DNA from: Acetivibrio sp964564015
GTDB taxonomy: Bacteria > Bacillota > Clostridia > Acetivibrionales > Acetivibrionaceae
DNA: 64,000 nucleotides
NCBI GenBank assembly: GCA_964564015.1
Contig: CAZLZR010000013.1
Coordinates: 25,070-89,069 of the forward strand
Reading direction: 5' to 3'
Shown here piece by piece: positions 1-8,393 of the stretch. Position numbers and translations under genes: made by a program. The notes beneath the pieces were generated by a model, which saw nothing but the letters and a program-made list of their open reading frames with translations, was not told the DNA's origin and ran no database searches. The first letter of the stretch is position 1, and every line of letters starts with the position of its first letter.

Positions 1-1
1 A

Positions 2-1078
2 GTTGAGTTTGATGAATCAAACAATCCGTTAAAGAACTTCAACAAGATTTGTGAAGAAGCCTATCATGGAAGAATTGTCAATAATGTTTATGGTGGAGGT
101 ACGGCAATAACTGAATTTCAATTTCTTACAGGCGTTTCAACAAGTATAGCAAACTGGAGTGGAGATGCATATTCACTTTATATACGTAAAAATACCTTTT
201 CGCTTAATAGTGTTTTTGAAAGTAAAGGTTATAAAACAATGGCATTTCACCCTGGTCATCCATGGTTTTACAACAGGTTTAACGTGTATGATTACTTTGG
301 GTTTGACAATCGCTATTTTGCCGATGATGTAACTGAAAGAACTCTTAAGACGCATACCGGGTATATTGCCGATATTGACGCATATAAATTTTTGCTCAAT
401 GATTTCGAAAGACACTTGGATGAAAACCCGGACAGTCCGTATTTTAATTTCACGGTCACTATCCATAATCATGGTCCTTATGCAAATTCGCCAATTGGCT
501 ATACCGAAATTTTAAAGCATAACAGTTCGGTAAATGAAGAGTATTACCATCTGGTAAATAATTATATTGGTGGTCTTCAACAAAACGATGAAGCTTTAGG
601 ATACCTGACCGATCAGTTGGAAAATTCGGAAGAACCGGTTGTAGTGGCGTATTTTGGAGATCACCTTCCGTTCCTCGGTAAAGAGTTTGAGGGATTCAAG
701 GCACTGAATTATGGTATAGGTTTGTCAGGAACTGTTGAAGAATATTTGAATACTTACGAAACTCCTTATTTTATTTGGAGTAATGAAGCAGCAAAAAAAC
801 TATTTAAACAACAGGGCAAAGAGATTCCTATGGGGGAAGCACCATTAATAAGTACTAATTTTCTTGGTACAGAGCTTCTCAATTATCTTGGCATAAAAGA
901 CTCTGTGTATTTCAATTACGTAAATGAGGTTAAGGCATCATTGCCGGTGATAACCGGAAGGTTCTACAAAAAAAGTAATGGTGAATTCACTGAAAATCTG
1001 ACTGACAAAGAAAAGGCTATTATATCCCAGTACCGTAATTCACAGTATTATATGCTGTTTGAAAATAAGATAAAATAG
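2..1078 (+). CDS. LtaS-like sulfatase-family phosphoglycerol transferase, 5'-truncated by the window edge
   Basis: The reading frame is open from base 2, so the gene begins before the window and only about 358 C-terminal residues are seen. This is the extracellular alkaline-phosphatase/sulfatase-fold domain of lipoteichoic acid synthase-like enzymes, which move glycerol phosphate from phosphatidylglycerol to a polymer outside the membrane. The stretch YGGGTAITEF followed by FLTG matches the LtaS block that carries the catalytic threonine. A later FHPGHPWFYNR block and the GDHLPFLG block match the substrate and metal-binding regions. The N-terminal five-helix membrane part must lie upstream. 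It could also be a related phosphoglycerol transferase acting on another glycan; the family call is firm, the substrate is not. Confidence 0.85.
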   Translation, partial: VEFDESNNPLKNFNKICEEAYHGRIVNNVYGGGTAITEFQFLTGVSTSIANWSGDAYSLYIRKNTFSLNSVFESKGYKTMAFHPGHPWFYNRFNVYDYFGFDNRYFADDVTERTLKTHTGYIADIDAYKFLLNDFERHLDENPDSPYFNFTVTIHNHGPYANSPIGYTEILKHNSSVNEEYYHLVNNYIGGLQQNDEALGYLTDQLENSEEPVVVAYFGDHLPFLGKEFEGFKALNYGIGLSGTVEEYLNTYETPYFIWSNEAAKKLFKQQGKEIPMGEAPLISTNFLGTELLNYLGIKDSVYFNYVNEVKASLPVITGRFYKKSNGEFTENLTDKEKAIISQYRNSQYYMLFENKIK

Positions 1079-1165
1079 TGCTGGAATTATGGTGCTTTTG
1101 CTTTTTGAAACCTGTTGGCAGCCGATTTTTAGTATATTATATCAGAATGTTTGGGGGGAATTGTG

Positions 1166-1873
1166 TTGGAAAGGATAAAACTCTTCTGCTTACCTTATGC
1201 AGGTGGTTCTTCTATGATTTATAAGAGTTGGCGAAGATATCTGGATGAAAGAATTGATTTAAGACCAATAGAGCTTCCGGGTAGGGGGATCAGGTTTAGT
1301 GAGCCTCTTTACTCTTGTTCTGAAGAAGTTGTAAATGATTTATATAATAGAATTTCTGGGGAGTTGGACAAGCAACCGTATGCTGTGTTTGGCCATAGTA
1401 TGGGTACAATTCTCACGTATGAATTAGTTGGTAAAATTATCGACCAAACTAAAAGAGAACCCGTGCATTTATTCTTCTCAGGGCGTTATCCTCCTTTTGT
1501 CGAGGTGAAAGACAAAAACATACACACGCTTCCTGATAAAGAGTTTCTTGCAGAACTCCAGCTTTTAGGAGGTATGAACAAGGAGGTTATTGAAAACAAA
1601 GAGATACTTGAACTTTTTATGCCGATTTTAAGGTCTGATTATAAACTGGTTGAAACGTATAGACATAAAGGGAGCATTGCTTCATTTAATTGTGACATAA
1701 CAGTTTTGAACGGCAGAAGTGATGAGTATGTTGAAGGGAAGGAAATGCATAGATGGAAGGAATGTACAACTAAGAACTGCAGGTTTTATGAGTTTGATGA
1801 CGGGCATTTCTTTATTAATAAGTATAAGGAAGATGTCGCAGCAGTTATAAACAGCATGCTGTTAAAGCTATAA
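1166..1873 (+). CDS. Type II thioesterase (alpha/beta hydrolase, GrsT/SrfAD-like)
   Basis: A protein of about 235 residues of the stand-alone thioesterase family that removes stalled or wrong acyl groups from carrier proteins of nonribosomal peptide or polyketide synthases. It opens with the family's FCLPYAGGSS block, has ELPGRG near residue 36, the nucleophile motif GHSMG (Ser about 78), an acidic residue in NGRSDEY, and the catalytic His in the C-terminal DDGHFF. The TTG at 1166 is preferred because a GGGGGG run sits about 7 bases upstream; a GTG at 1163 is the alternative. No synthase or carrier protein is visible nearby, so its client enzyme is unknown and may lie elsewhere. Confidence 0.8.
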   Translation: MERIKLFCLPYAGGSSMIYKSWRRYLDERIDLRPIELPGRGIRFSEPLYSCSEEVVNDLYNRISGELDKQPYAVFGHSMGTILTYELVGKIIDQTKREPVHLFFSGRYPPFVEVKDKNIHTLPDKEFLAELQLLGGMNKEVIENKEILELFMPILRSDYKLVETYRHKGSIASFNCDITVLNGRSDEYVEGKEMHRWKECTTKNCRFYEFDDGHFFINKYKEDVAAVINSMLLKL

Positions 1874-1961
1874 ATATCGAATTATGCCAAAAGTTGACAT
1901 GGGAATTAGTACCGGTTTGTTGTTACTTACGGGAAAACAGGTTTACCAAATATATATAATG

Positions 1962-1991
1962 GTGACAAGCTGGCATTATTTGTGATATAAT
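1962..1991 (+). promoter_or_regulatory. Putative sigma-A promoter for the cohesin gene
   Basis: GTGACA at 1962-1967 and TATAAT at 1986-1991 are separated by 18 bases, and the -10 box carries the TGn extension (TGATATAAT). It lies about 40 bases before the start of the cohesin-bearing gene. The -35 has one mismatch to consensus. Confidence 0.5.
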
Positions 1992-2028
1992 TTAAATACT
2001 ATATAAACCAAATGGAGTGTGTTCAAGT

Positions 2029-3051
2029 ATGAAAAAATTAATCAGTGGTTTGGTTATTGGCGGTATTTTGGGAAGTTGCCTGTTTGTTTCTGCAGAGACA
2101 ACAAGCTGGTTGGCTCAGAAAGCAACATTTAAAGTAATTGTACGTGGAGAGGAATTTGTTCCTGAAAATCCACCTATAGTAGTTGAGGGACGTACATATT
2201 TACCTCTGAGATCATTAGGTGAAGCATTGGGAGTTGACGTGGTATGGAATGCTGAATTAAAGCAGGCTGAGGTAGGGATGTCACAAAATCCTGTTACCGA
2301 GACTGGTTCTACTGCTACAAAAGGACAAGCAGTGGCTTCAACAGTAACAAGTTGGACTGCATATAAAGCAACATTTAAAGTAATGGTTCGCGGAGAAGAG
2401 TTTGTTTCAGAAAATCCACCTATAGTTGTGGAGGGAAGAACATATTTGCCGTTGAGGGCAATGGGAAATGCATTGGGTGTAAAAGTAGACTGGAATGCTG
2501 ATTTAAAGCAGGCTGAAGTAGGGGATGCAGTAGCAGCAACTCCAACGGCGACTGCAACATCAGCAGTAACAGCAACACCAGCACCGGAAGTAACTCCAAA
2601 AGAAACTACAAAAGTATCGGTTGCAGATACAATTAATTTTGATATGGCTTCTGTTGAAGCTAGGGCAGGAGAGAACGTTTCAATTCCAATTACTCTCTCC
2701 AATATTGCTGACATAGGAATTGCTGCCTGTGACTTTGAAATGGTTTATAACTCTGAAAATCTTGAGTTTGTTGAGGTAACAGCAGGTGAGATTGTAAAGA
2801 ACGCAGGCATAAACTTTTCAACTAATCTTGAAGAAGAGGGCAGGATAAGATTCTTATTTTTGGACAATACTATGAAGGATGAGGCAATTACAACAAATGG
2901 TGTTTTTGCGACTATAAAGTTTAAAGTAAAAGATACAGCCAAAATTGGTAAATATCCGGTAGAAGTTTCAGGAGCCCCTACGTTCGGAGATACAATACTT
3001 GCAAGTATGGAAGTTGACTATAAATCAGGTGCTGTAAATGTAGTACAATAA
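2029..3051 (+). CDS. OlpC-like cell-surface protein: two copper-amine-oxidase-N-like repeats plus a cohesin
   Basis: A secreted protein of about 340 residues. The ATG at 2029 follows GGAG by about 11 bases and opens a signal peptide (residues 1-26). Residues about 25-84 and 107-166 are two near-identical copper amine oxidase N-terminal-like repeats, sharing KATFKV, RGEEFV, PPIVVEGRTYLPLR and ALGV. An Ala/Thr/Pro linker follows. Residues about 200-340 form a cohesin-like beta-sandwich module (ARAGENVSIPITLSN, then MVYNSENLEFVEV). This layout is that known for OlpC of C. thermocellum, a surface protein with a type I cohesin that holds dockerin enzymes at the cell. Two dockerin enzymes lie within 13 kb. 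There is no LPXTG or SLH domain, so wall attachment probably rests on the repeats. Confidence 0.8.
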   Translation: MKKLISGLVIGGILGSCLFVSAETTSWLAQKATFKVIVRGEEFVPENPPIVVEGRTYLPLRSLGEALGVDVVWNAELKQAEVGMSQNPVTETGSTATKGQAVASTVTSWTAYKATFKVMVRGEEFVSENPPIVVEGRTYLPLRAMGNALGVKVDWNADLKQAEVGDAVAATPTATATSAVTATPAPEVTPKETTKVSVADTINFDMASVEARAGENVSIPITLSNIADIGIAACDFEMVYNSENLEFVEVTAGEIVKNAGINFSTNLEEEGRIRFLFLDNTMKDEAITTNGVFATIKFKVKDTAKIGKYPVEVSGAPTFGDTILASMEVDYKSGAVNVVQ

Positions 3052-3113
3052 AACTTTGGATTTACCTTAAGTCCACGGTACCCATTGTTTTGAATGTATT
3101 AAAGCATTTAGTT

Positions 3114-3148
3114 AAGGCTGACGGTTTGATTACCGACAGCCTTTGATT
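3114..3148 (+). terminator. Rho-independent terminator after the cohesin gene
   Basis: AAGGCTGACGGT (3114-3125) pairs with ACCGACAGCCTT (3132-3143) with one mismatch around a TTGATT loop, then a T-rich stretch. It stands between convergent genes and may also serve the reverse-strand gene. Confidence 0.6.
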
Positions 3149-3160
3149 TTAGCGGACAAG

Positions 3161-3487
3161 TTACCAGTTTATTAACTGTTTGAGCTTATTTACCACAATA
3201 TTTCCTTCAGAACCAAATATTTGTTTTATTTTGTCAAAGTCAGCTTCAGTTAGCCTTCTTCTTAGTTCGGATATATTAATATTTTGCTCTTTTAAAGTTT
3301 TTTTGTCAGCTTCAAGAATTTTATTTATAATTAAATCTCTATTAACGGAATTCATAATTTCTGTCAGTTCGTTAATATTAGCTTTCTTAAGAAAGAATAT
3401 TAATGTATTTAGCTTACATTGAAGGTCACTCCTATTGTATTCACTTAAGACCTCTTCAACTTTTTTTTTAAACAGGTTATTGGACAT
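3161..3487 (-). CDS. Small charged helical protein of unknown function
   Basis: About 108 residues, not recognised. The start at 3487 is preferred because AAAGGAG sits just upstream; an in-frame start 18 bases earlier is less likely. The protein is rich in Lys, Glu, Leu and Asn, with no membrane segment or signal peptide, and is predicted mostly helical. The middle carries ELTEIMNSVNRDLI and the C-terminal half LRRRLTEADFDKIKQIFG. It is transcribed toward the cohesin gene and away from the CBM6/SLH gene. Its codon use and ribosome binding site look like those of a real gene. It is likely cytoplasmic. Confidence 0.6.
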   Translation of the reverse strand: MSNNLFKKKVEEVLSEYNRSDLQCKLNTLIFFLKKANINELTEIMNSVNRDLIINKILEADKKTLKEQNINISELRRRLTEADFDKIKQIFGSEGNIVVNKLKQLINW

Positions 3488-3644
3488 TCTTTCTACTCCT
3501 TTCAATATGAAAGATAATAAAATCTAAACTCGCAAAATAGCGGGAGATAGTTAGGTATACATGATGCTTGGTTTACATAAATTTCACATAATTATTAATA
3601 TTCTTTATTTTGCAAAAGTGTTACTTAAAAGAACATAGATTAAG

Positions 3645-3673
3645 TTGACTAAAAAAGTTGTGGAGGTTTACAA
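3645..3673 (+). promoter_or_regulatory. Possible promoter for the CBM6/SLH gene
   Basis: TTGACT at 3645-3650 and TTACAA at 3668-3673 are 17 bases apart. They sit in the roughly 300-base AT-rich divergent region between the small reverse gene and the large surface protein. The -10 box is weak and would leave a leader of more than 100 bases. Nothing else in this gap is recognisable. Confidence 0.3.
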
Positions 3674-3785
3674 ATTGTGATAGGATAGGTTTGGAAAAGT
3701 TCTATGTTTTGGAGGTCATCAAAATTCTGTTTATAAAAGAAAAGATATAAAGGGGTAAAGATTAAATGTAAAGGGAGGATATTGA

Positions 3786-6700
3786 ATGGGTAAACAATGT
3801 TTTAGGAGAGTAACAGCAATAATTTCAACAGTAGTTTTTCTGGTGTCAAGTTATACGGCAGTGACATTCGCAGCTACTGAAACGGTTCAGTCTTACTGTA
3901 CCAAAGAAGTTACGCCTGTTATTGCTGTTAATTTGGGAGGCTCACAGGATACAGAGGTTGACGGTATTAACTTTAGAAGTGAAAATTCAGTTGATAATCT
4001 TTCCATATCTGTTGGAGGGCCTTCAGAGGAGATGATTCCGGCGTCCTCAGTAAATGCCTTGTCAAGAATTGAGGCAGAATCCTTAGTGGAAAACCATGGT
4101 TTGGTGGTTGAAAGCTGCCCTGATATTGGAGGAACAGAAAATCTGGCTTACATCGATAACGGGGATTACGCAGCTTATGAAAATGTATATTTTTCAAGAG
4201 GCACCCGAGGATTTATGGCTAGAGTGTCAAGTGAAACGGAAGGTGGAAATATTCAGTTGAGATTGGACTCTCCCTCCGGTGAAATAATTGGAGAAGTTAA
4301 GGTAGAGAGAACTGGTGGATGGCAGGAGTATCAAGATGTCTTCTGCGAGCTTTATAGAAGCGTTGAAGGATTACACCGCTTGTATTTGGGATGTGTTGGA
4401 GAGCGGACTGGCATGTATAATATCAATTGGTTCCGTTTCTTAAGGGGTCCTTTTGATCCAATCAAAGCTAAGAACTATGACGAAGCAAGTAATGACTATT
4501 ACTTGTACAAGCAGGTGCAATTTGGTTATACCCGCAGTTTGGACAAATTTAAAACCCATATTTTCAAAGGAATTAGCGGTACTGTGGACGTGAGGCTTGA
4601 CAGCCCCACAGGTGAAGTTATTGCATCAATTACCACAGATGGTAGTGAGGCGGTTTTTGAGGACACACTTCGTAACAATTTAACCGGTGTTCATGATTTA
4701 TACATAACCGATGATAAAGGTGGTTCGCTGATTTCAAAAATTGACTGGTTTGCTTTTGATTCAGAACAGCAGGATTTAGGAACAGTTGATCAGGATTTAA
4801 GAACGCTTCTTTCTTCAGATACAAGAGGATATAGTATTGATTTAAACTTTTCGCTCGAAAAAAATACTCTGTATGAGTTTTTCTTATACTCAGCAGAGTA
4901 TCAGAAAGAGAACAGACAAGTTTTTGATATTGTTGCAAACGGATCTGTTATAGATACAGTTGATATGGAAAAGTCAGATAAAAACTGGGCCAAAAGCGGT
5001 CCCTACCTTGCGAAAGTTTTAGAAGACGGCAAACTTTCAATAGAGTGTAAGTCAAAAAGCGGTATTGTAACGGTTGCAGGTATTGAGTTGAATAAAGTTA
5101 CATACTCTAAGGCATTTAAAGATGTAAAAATAAAAGACTGGTTTTACATCCCTGTAATGGAACTTGCAAGCCAGGGGGTAATTTTCGGTAAAGGAACCGA
5201 CCTCTTTATGCCGGCAGATCATATAATAGGAGAACACGCAGCATATATGCTTTTCGGCGTTATGAAAAGGTCTATTGCCGAGAGTGACAGCAGTTTTATT
5301 CCTGAAAGATTCAGAAAGCTTTCGGACGTACCGCCGGATTTTTGGGCTTATCACTATATGAGTGCTTATTACAATTATTTTTATAAGGAAAAAATGTTAA
5401 GGTATGACGTTAACACAAAGGCTGCATACAGTGCAAAACAGTACGAAGAAAGCAAAAAGGTCAGACGTGAAGAATTTGCAATGGCTATAATAGGTACAAG
5501 ACGATTGGATTATAATGAAGATGGTAAGGTTTTTGCTCTTGACCCTGAACTTGAACCATCAGCAAAATTAAATAACTACAAGGACAATGATGCATCAAAG
5601 GTAACCGATAGCTTCAGGTATTTTGTGGAGCTTGCACTAGAGAACAACTTAATGAAGGGTGACCACTTGGGAAACCTTAATCCTAATAATCCGGTTACAA
5701 GAGGTGAAGCAGCTGCGTTTATCTATAACGCATTAAGACTTGAGAAAAACAATTACGTAAAACCTCAAGGTGACGAAGTATTACCTGTGCCAAGAATTAC
5801 AGCCAAAAAAAGAAACGTGAATGTCGGCATATTGATACTTCAAGCACCGGCAAGGGATACAATTAACAATATCGACGTAAACGATCCGAATCCTGACTTT
5901 ACAATGCTGGAGCTCTTGGACAGAAATATAAACAAACCTATGGACTGGGTACTTGTAAACCCACATCCACCTGCTTTTAACAAGAGTGAATTCAAGGATG
6001 TTATGCAGTACAGTTCATCAAAAATCAAAGGAATTGATAACAAGGATTACGATGATTTCTGCAACTATTTCACCGATTTAAGAAGTGTGGCCAAGGCACA
6101 GACAGACCTTGAGGCTGATATGACAGGTACGGGAGTTGTCGGTGACAAGGAAAATATGAAAAAGTCCAAATTCTTTAAGTATTGGGAGGTATCTATAAAT
6201 GATGATACACTTACTCCTGAGAAAATTGCAAAGGACTATGACGTTTTGTTCCAGACTTCTCATGGTAGTATAACTTACCCGAAAGATGTCCAGGACAAGG
6301 TAAAAGCATTCTTAAATGCAGGTGGCCAGCTATGGTGGGAAAACTGCCGAGGATTGGAGATTAAAGCCGGAGACGGTTTTACCGATGAGATTGGATTTGT
6401 TTCGTTAAATCCAGGAAACAACTATAAGTATCCTCAAGTACCGGTGTTGGATTCAGAGGGAAAAATGCATCCTCTGTTTGATAATATTTATACAATTGAC
6501 CGCGAAAAGACAACTCGCGTGTTTGCACCGGGGCTTATCAACAAAAACAGTGAAATATCCATGCTCGGAGATGGAGAAGAGTGGTTGAATGATGACAACC
6601 GTTATCTTTCAAACATTTTGCCTACAGACACGGTTTTGTTAAATATTGAAGAGCCGGAGACGGGTCTGAAGCGTCCGAACATTATTACCAGAAGTGTTAA

Positions 6701-7664
6701 GAATGAGAACATGCCGGAAGGAAGAATTGTAATCACAACCAGTGATATTGGGTGCGCTATTTCCAAATTCGTAGAGCGTGGAGGCGGCAAAGCTGTTGAA
6801 GACTATAAATTCTGCTACAACCTCTTTGGATGGATGTCAAAAATAGGTGTCAGTTTTGATGAGACTACAGCTAATTCATGGGATGGAAGTAATGTATATG
6901 CTGTTGAAGCAACAGTTACAAACTATGGAGCAAAAACTCAGACTTATGATCTTAGCTCAGCTTATGATGCAAAACTCTGGGATTTAACTGCTACAACAGA
7001 CTATGCAAAATACAAGGAACAGTATCCATGGATTAAGAGTATTGACAAAAAAGGATATCCGAATAAGATAGAACTGAAACCGAACCAGTCTGAAGTTATT
7101 ACTTTCAGGTTTAATATAAAAACTGCGGATATTAGATATTATGAATTTATACTCAAGGCTTCGGAGTATGGCGTTTTAAATCCACGTGATTCTGTAGAAA
7201 CTACCTACAGGTTAAATAATGTAAGAGTTCCTAAGCCCGTTATGTCAAATGTAGTAAACCATAATGACAACAGTTCATTTGATGTAGTATTAAACGCTCC
7301 GGAAGAAATAGACAATGACTTAAGACCGGAGACCTATGAATTGAACATTAAGTTTAAAGGCAGTAATGGGCATATCAATCCGGAGGCAATCTTTGACAGT
7401 ATCCAGCTTGATACTTCAGTTAACACACCGGGGTTGGTAGTCGTTTCGCAGAATTATGTTTCCGATGCCAAAGACGTAATATACTTAAAGATAAAAATTG
7501 AAAATGTAGTATTTACTAACGCAAATCAGAAAATTAAACTTAGCGTTATGCTCAGGAACGTTAACTCTCATGGTGGTATGGAAATAATAGGTAAGACCGA
7601 GGTTTACGATCCTGTTTCGCTTCAAAGACTGGCGTTCTCAAATGAGTCAGTTCTTAGAAAATAG
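3786..7664 (+). CDS. Large secreted surface protein with CBM6-like modules and SLH domains
   Basis: A protein of 1292 residues following AGGGAGG. Residues 1-30 are a signal peptide ending TFAA. Residues about 93-220 form a CBM6-like module (RIEAES, then YIDNGDYAAYENV, RLDSPSGE and NWFRF). Residues about 222-328 form a second, more diverged one (RLDSPTGEVIASI and DWFAFD), followed by a malectin-like sheet region to about 438. Residues about 439-655 carry S-layer homology repeats (FKDVKIKDWFYIPVMEL; NNPVTRGEAAAFIYNALRL) that would bind secondary wall polymer. Unusually, they lie in the middle of the chain. Residues 660-1292 are not recognised apart from a VLFQTSHGSITYP segment resembling gatase-like or DUF4159-type folds. 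No catalytic domain is certain. It probably sits on the cell surface and binds xylan-like glycan. Confidence 0.75.
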   Translation: MGKQCFRRVTAIISTVVFLVSSYTAVTFAATETVQSYCTKEVTPVIAVNLGGSQDTEVDGINFRSENSVDNLSISVGGPSEEMIPASSVNALSRIEAESLVENHGLVVESCPDIGGTENLAYIDNGDYAAYENVYFSRGTRGFMARVSSETEGGNIQLRLDSPSGEIIGEVKVERTGGWQEYQDVFCELYRSVEGLHRLYLGCVGERTGMYNINWFRFLRGPFDPIKAKNYDEASNDYYLYKQVQFGYTRSLDKFKTHIFKGISGTVDVRLDSPTGEVIASITTDGSEAVFEDTLRNNLTGVHDLYITDDKGGSLISKIDWFAFDSEQQDLGTVDQDLRTLLSSDTRGYSIDLNFSLEKNTLYEFFLYSAEYQKENRQVFDIVANGSVIDTVDMEKSDKNWAKSGPYLAKVLEDGKLSIECKSKSGIVTVAGIELNKVTYSKAFKDVKIKDWFYIPVMELASQGVIFGKGTDLFMPADHIIGEHAAYMLFGVMKRSIAESDSSFIPERFRKLSDVPPDFWAYHYMSAYYNYFYKEKMLRYDVNTKAAYSAKQYEESKKVRREEFAMAIIGTRRLDYNEDGKVFALDPELEPSAKLNNYKDNDASKVTDSFRYFVELALENNLMKGDHLGNLNPNNPVTRGEAAAFIYNALRLEKNNYVKPQGDEVLPVPRITAKKRNVNVGILILQAPARDTINNIDVNDPNPDFTMLELLDRNINKPMDWVLVNPHPPAFNKSEFKDVMQYSSSKIKGIDNKDYDDFCNYFTDLRSVAKAQTDLEADMTGTGVVGDKENMKKSKFFKYWEVSINDDTLTPEKIAKDYDVLFQTSHGSITYPKDVQDKVKAFLNAGGQLWWENCRGLEIKAGDGFTDEIGFVSLNPGNNYKYPQVPVLDSEGKMHPLFDNIYTIDREKTTRVFAPGLINKNSEISMLGDGEEWLNDDNRYLSNILPTDTVLLNIEEPETGLKRPNIITRSVKNENMPEGRIVITTSDIGCAISKFVERGGGKAVEDYKFCYNLFGWMSKIGVSFDETTANSWDGSNVYAVEATVTNYGAKTQTYDLSSAYDAKLWDLTATTDYAKYKEQYPWIKSIDKKGYPNKIELKPNQSEVITFRFNIKTADIRYYEFILKASEYGVLNPRDSVETTYRLNNVRVPKPVMSNVVNHNDNSSFDVVLNAPEEIDNDLRPETYELNIKFKGSNGHINPEAIFDSIQLDTSVNTPGLVVVSQNYVSDAKDVIYLKIKIENVVFTNANQKIKLSVMLRNVNSHGGMEIIGKTEVYDPVSLQRLAFSNESVLRK

Positions 7665-7686
7665 GTATTGAAAATTTGTTAAAGAT

Positions 7687-7722
7687 AGGAGTGTCGCAGA
7701 ATCAGAGCGGCACTCCTTTTTA
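7687..7722 (+). terminator. Terminator after the CBM6/SLH gene
   Basis: AGGAGTGTCGC (7687-7697) pairs with GCGGCACTCCT (7707-7717) with one G-T pair, followed by five T. It separates this gene from the convergent cytidine deaminase. Confidence 0.85.
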
Positions 7723-7747
7723 AATTGAGGGAAGTTTTCAGAGACTT

Positions 7748-8137
7748 TTACTTTTCCAATATAAAGGCATTGGGCAGGAAATCACTAAGACTGTATGCTT
7801 TATACTCACTTTTATTGTTGCTGCATAGTATAACCAGATCCTTGTCTGCAAATTCAGATATGACCTGTCTGCATATACCGCAAGGAAATGTATAGTCTTC
7901 AGAGTCACTTGAAATTGCAATGGCTTTAATGCTTTTTTCACCTTCAGAAATAGCTTTGCATATAGCTGTCCTTTCAGCACAAATAGTTGCCCCATAAGAG
8001 GCGTTTTCAACATTTACACCGGTGTATATGTTGCCCGAATTGCCAATCAATGCAGCTCCGACATGAAAGTTGGAATACGGAGCATAAGCATTTTGCTTGA
8101 TTTCACTTGCCAATTTGACCAGATTCTCATAATCCAT
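7748..8137 (-). CDS. cdd: Cytidine deaminase
   Basis: A 129-residue homotetrameric-type cytidine deaminase, which turns cytidine and deoxycytidine into uridine forms for pyrimidine salvage. The zinc site is complete: CAE at residues 53-55 (Cys ligand and proton-shuttle Glu) and PCGIC at 85-89 (two Cys ligands). The N-terminal YAPYSNFHVGAAL and NVENASYG substrate motifs are intact. GGAGGACT precedes the ATG at 8137. It is a lone gene on the reverse strand, convergent with the CBM6/SLH gene. In many Firmicutes cdd sits with era, so its placement here beside surface genes is unlinked to function. Confidence 0.95.
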   Translation of the reverse strand: MDYENLVKLASEIKQNAYAPYSNFHVGAALIGNSGNIYTGVNVENASYGATICAERTAICKAISEGEKSIKAIAISSDSEDYTFPCGICRQVISEFADKDLVILCSNNKSEYKAYSLSDFLPNAFILEK

Positions 8138-8241
8138 ACAGATAGTCCTCCATACATGTGTATATTTATTCAGCTTTAGCCATAAGGATAATAATAATAT
8201 TTGACTACTTTATTAAAAAGCTCTATTTACGAAGTGTTTTT

Positions 8242-8253
8242 ATTATATCATAT
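8242..8253 (-). promoter_or_regulatory. Possible extended -10 promoter element for cdd
   Basis: Read on the reverse strand, ATGATATAAT gives a TGn-extended -10 box whose TATAAT is at 8247-8242. No good -35 is seen. It lies about 105 bases before the cdd start. Confidence 0.35.
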
Positions 8254-8325
8254 TCAAAAGACATGAATATAGGCTAAAGAGAATGTAAATTTGCCAAGGG
8301 TCGCACGGGTTGAACTAACAGTTTG

Positions 8326-8355
8326 TTGATTATTAATTTGAGCTTATGATATAAT
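8326..8355 (+). promoter_or_regulatory. Putative sigma-A promoter for the TPR gene
   Basis: TTGATT at 8326-8331 and TATAAT at 8350-8355 are 18 bases apart, with a TGn extension before the -10. This lies about 40 bases before the TPR gene start. Confidence 0.55.
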
Positions 8356-8393
8356 TAGCCATACAGTATTAATTGATTTAAGGGGCTAAAATA

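Noticed and set aside
2115..2714. Reverse-strand open frame of 199 codons
   Set aside because: It lies wholly within the cohesin gene, opposite its two repeated modules and Ala/Thr linker; codon bias of the true gene explains it.
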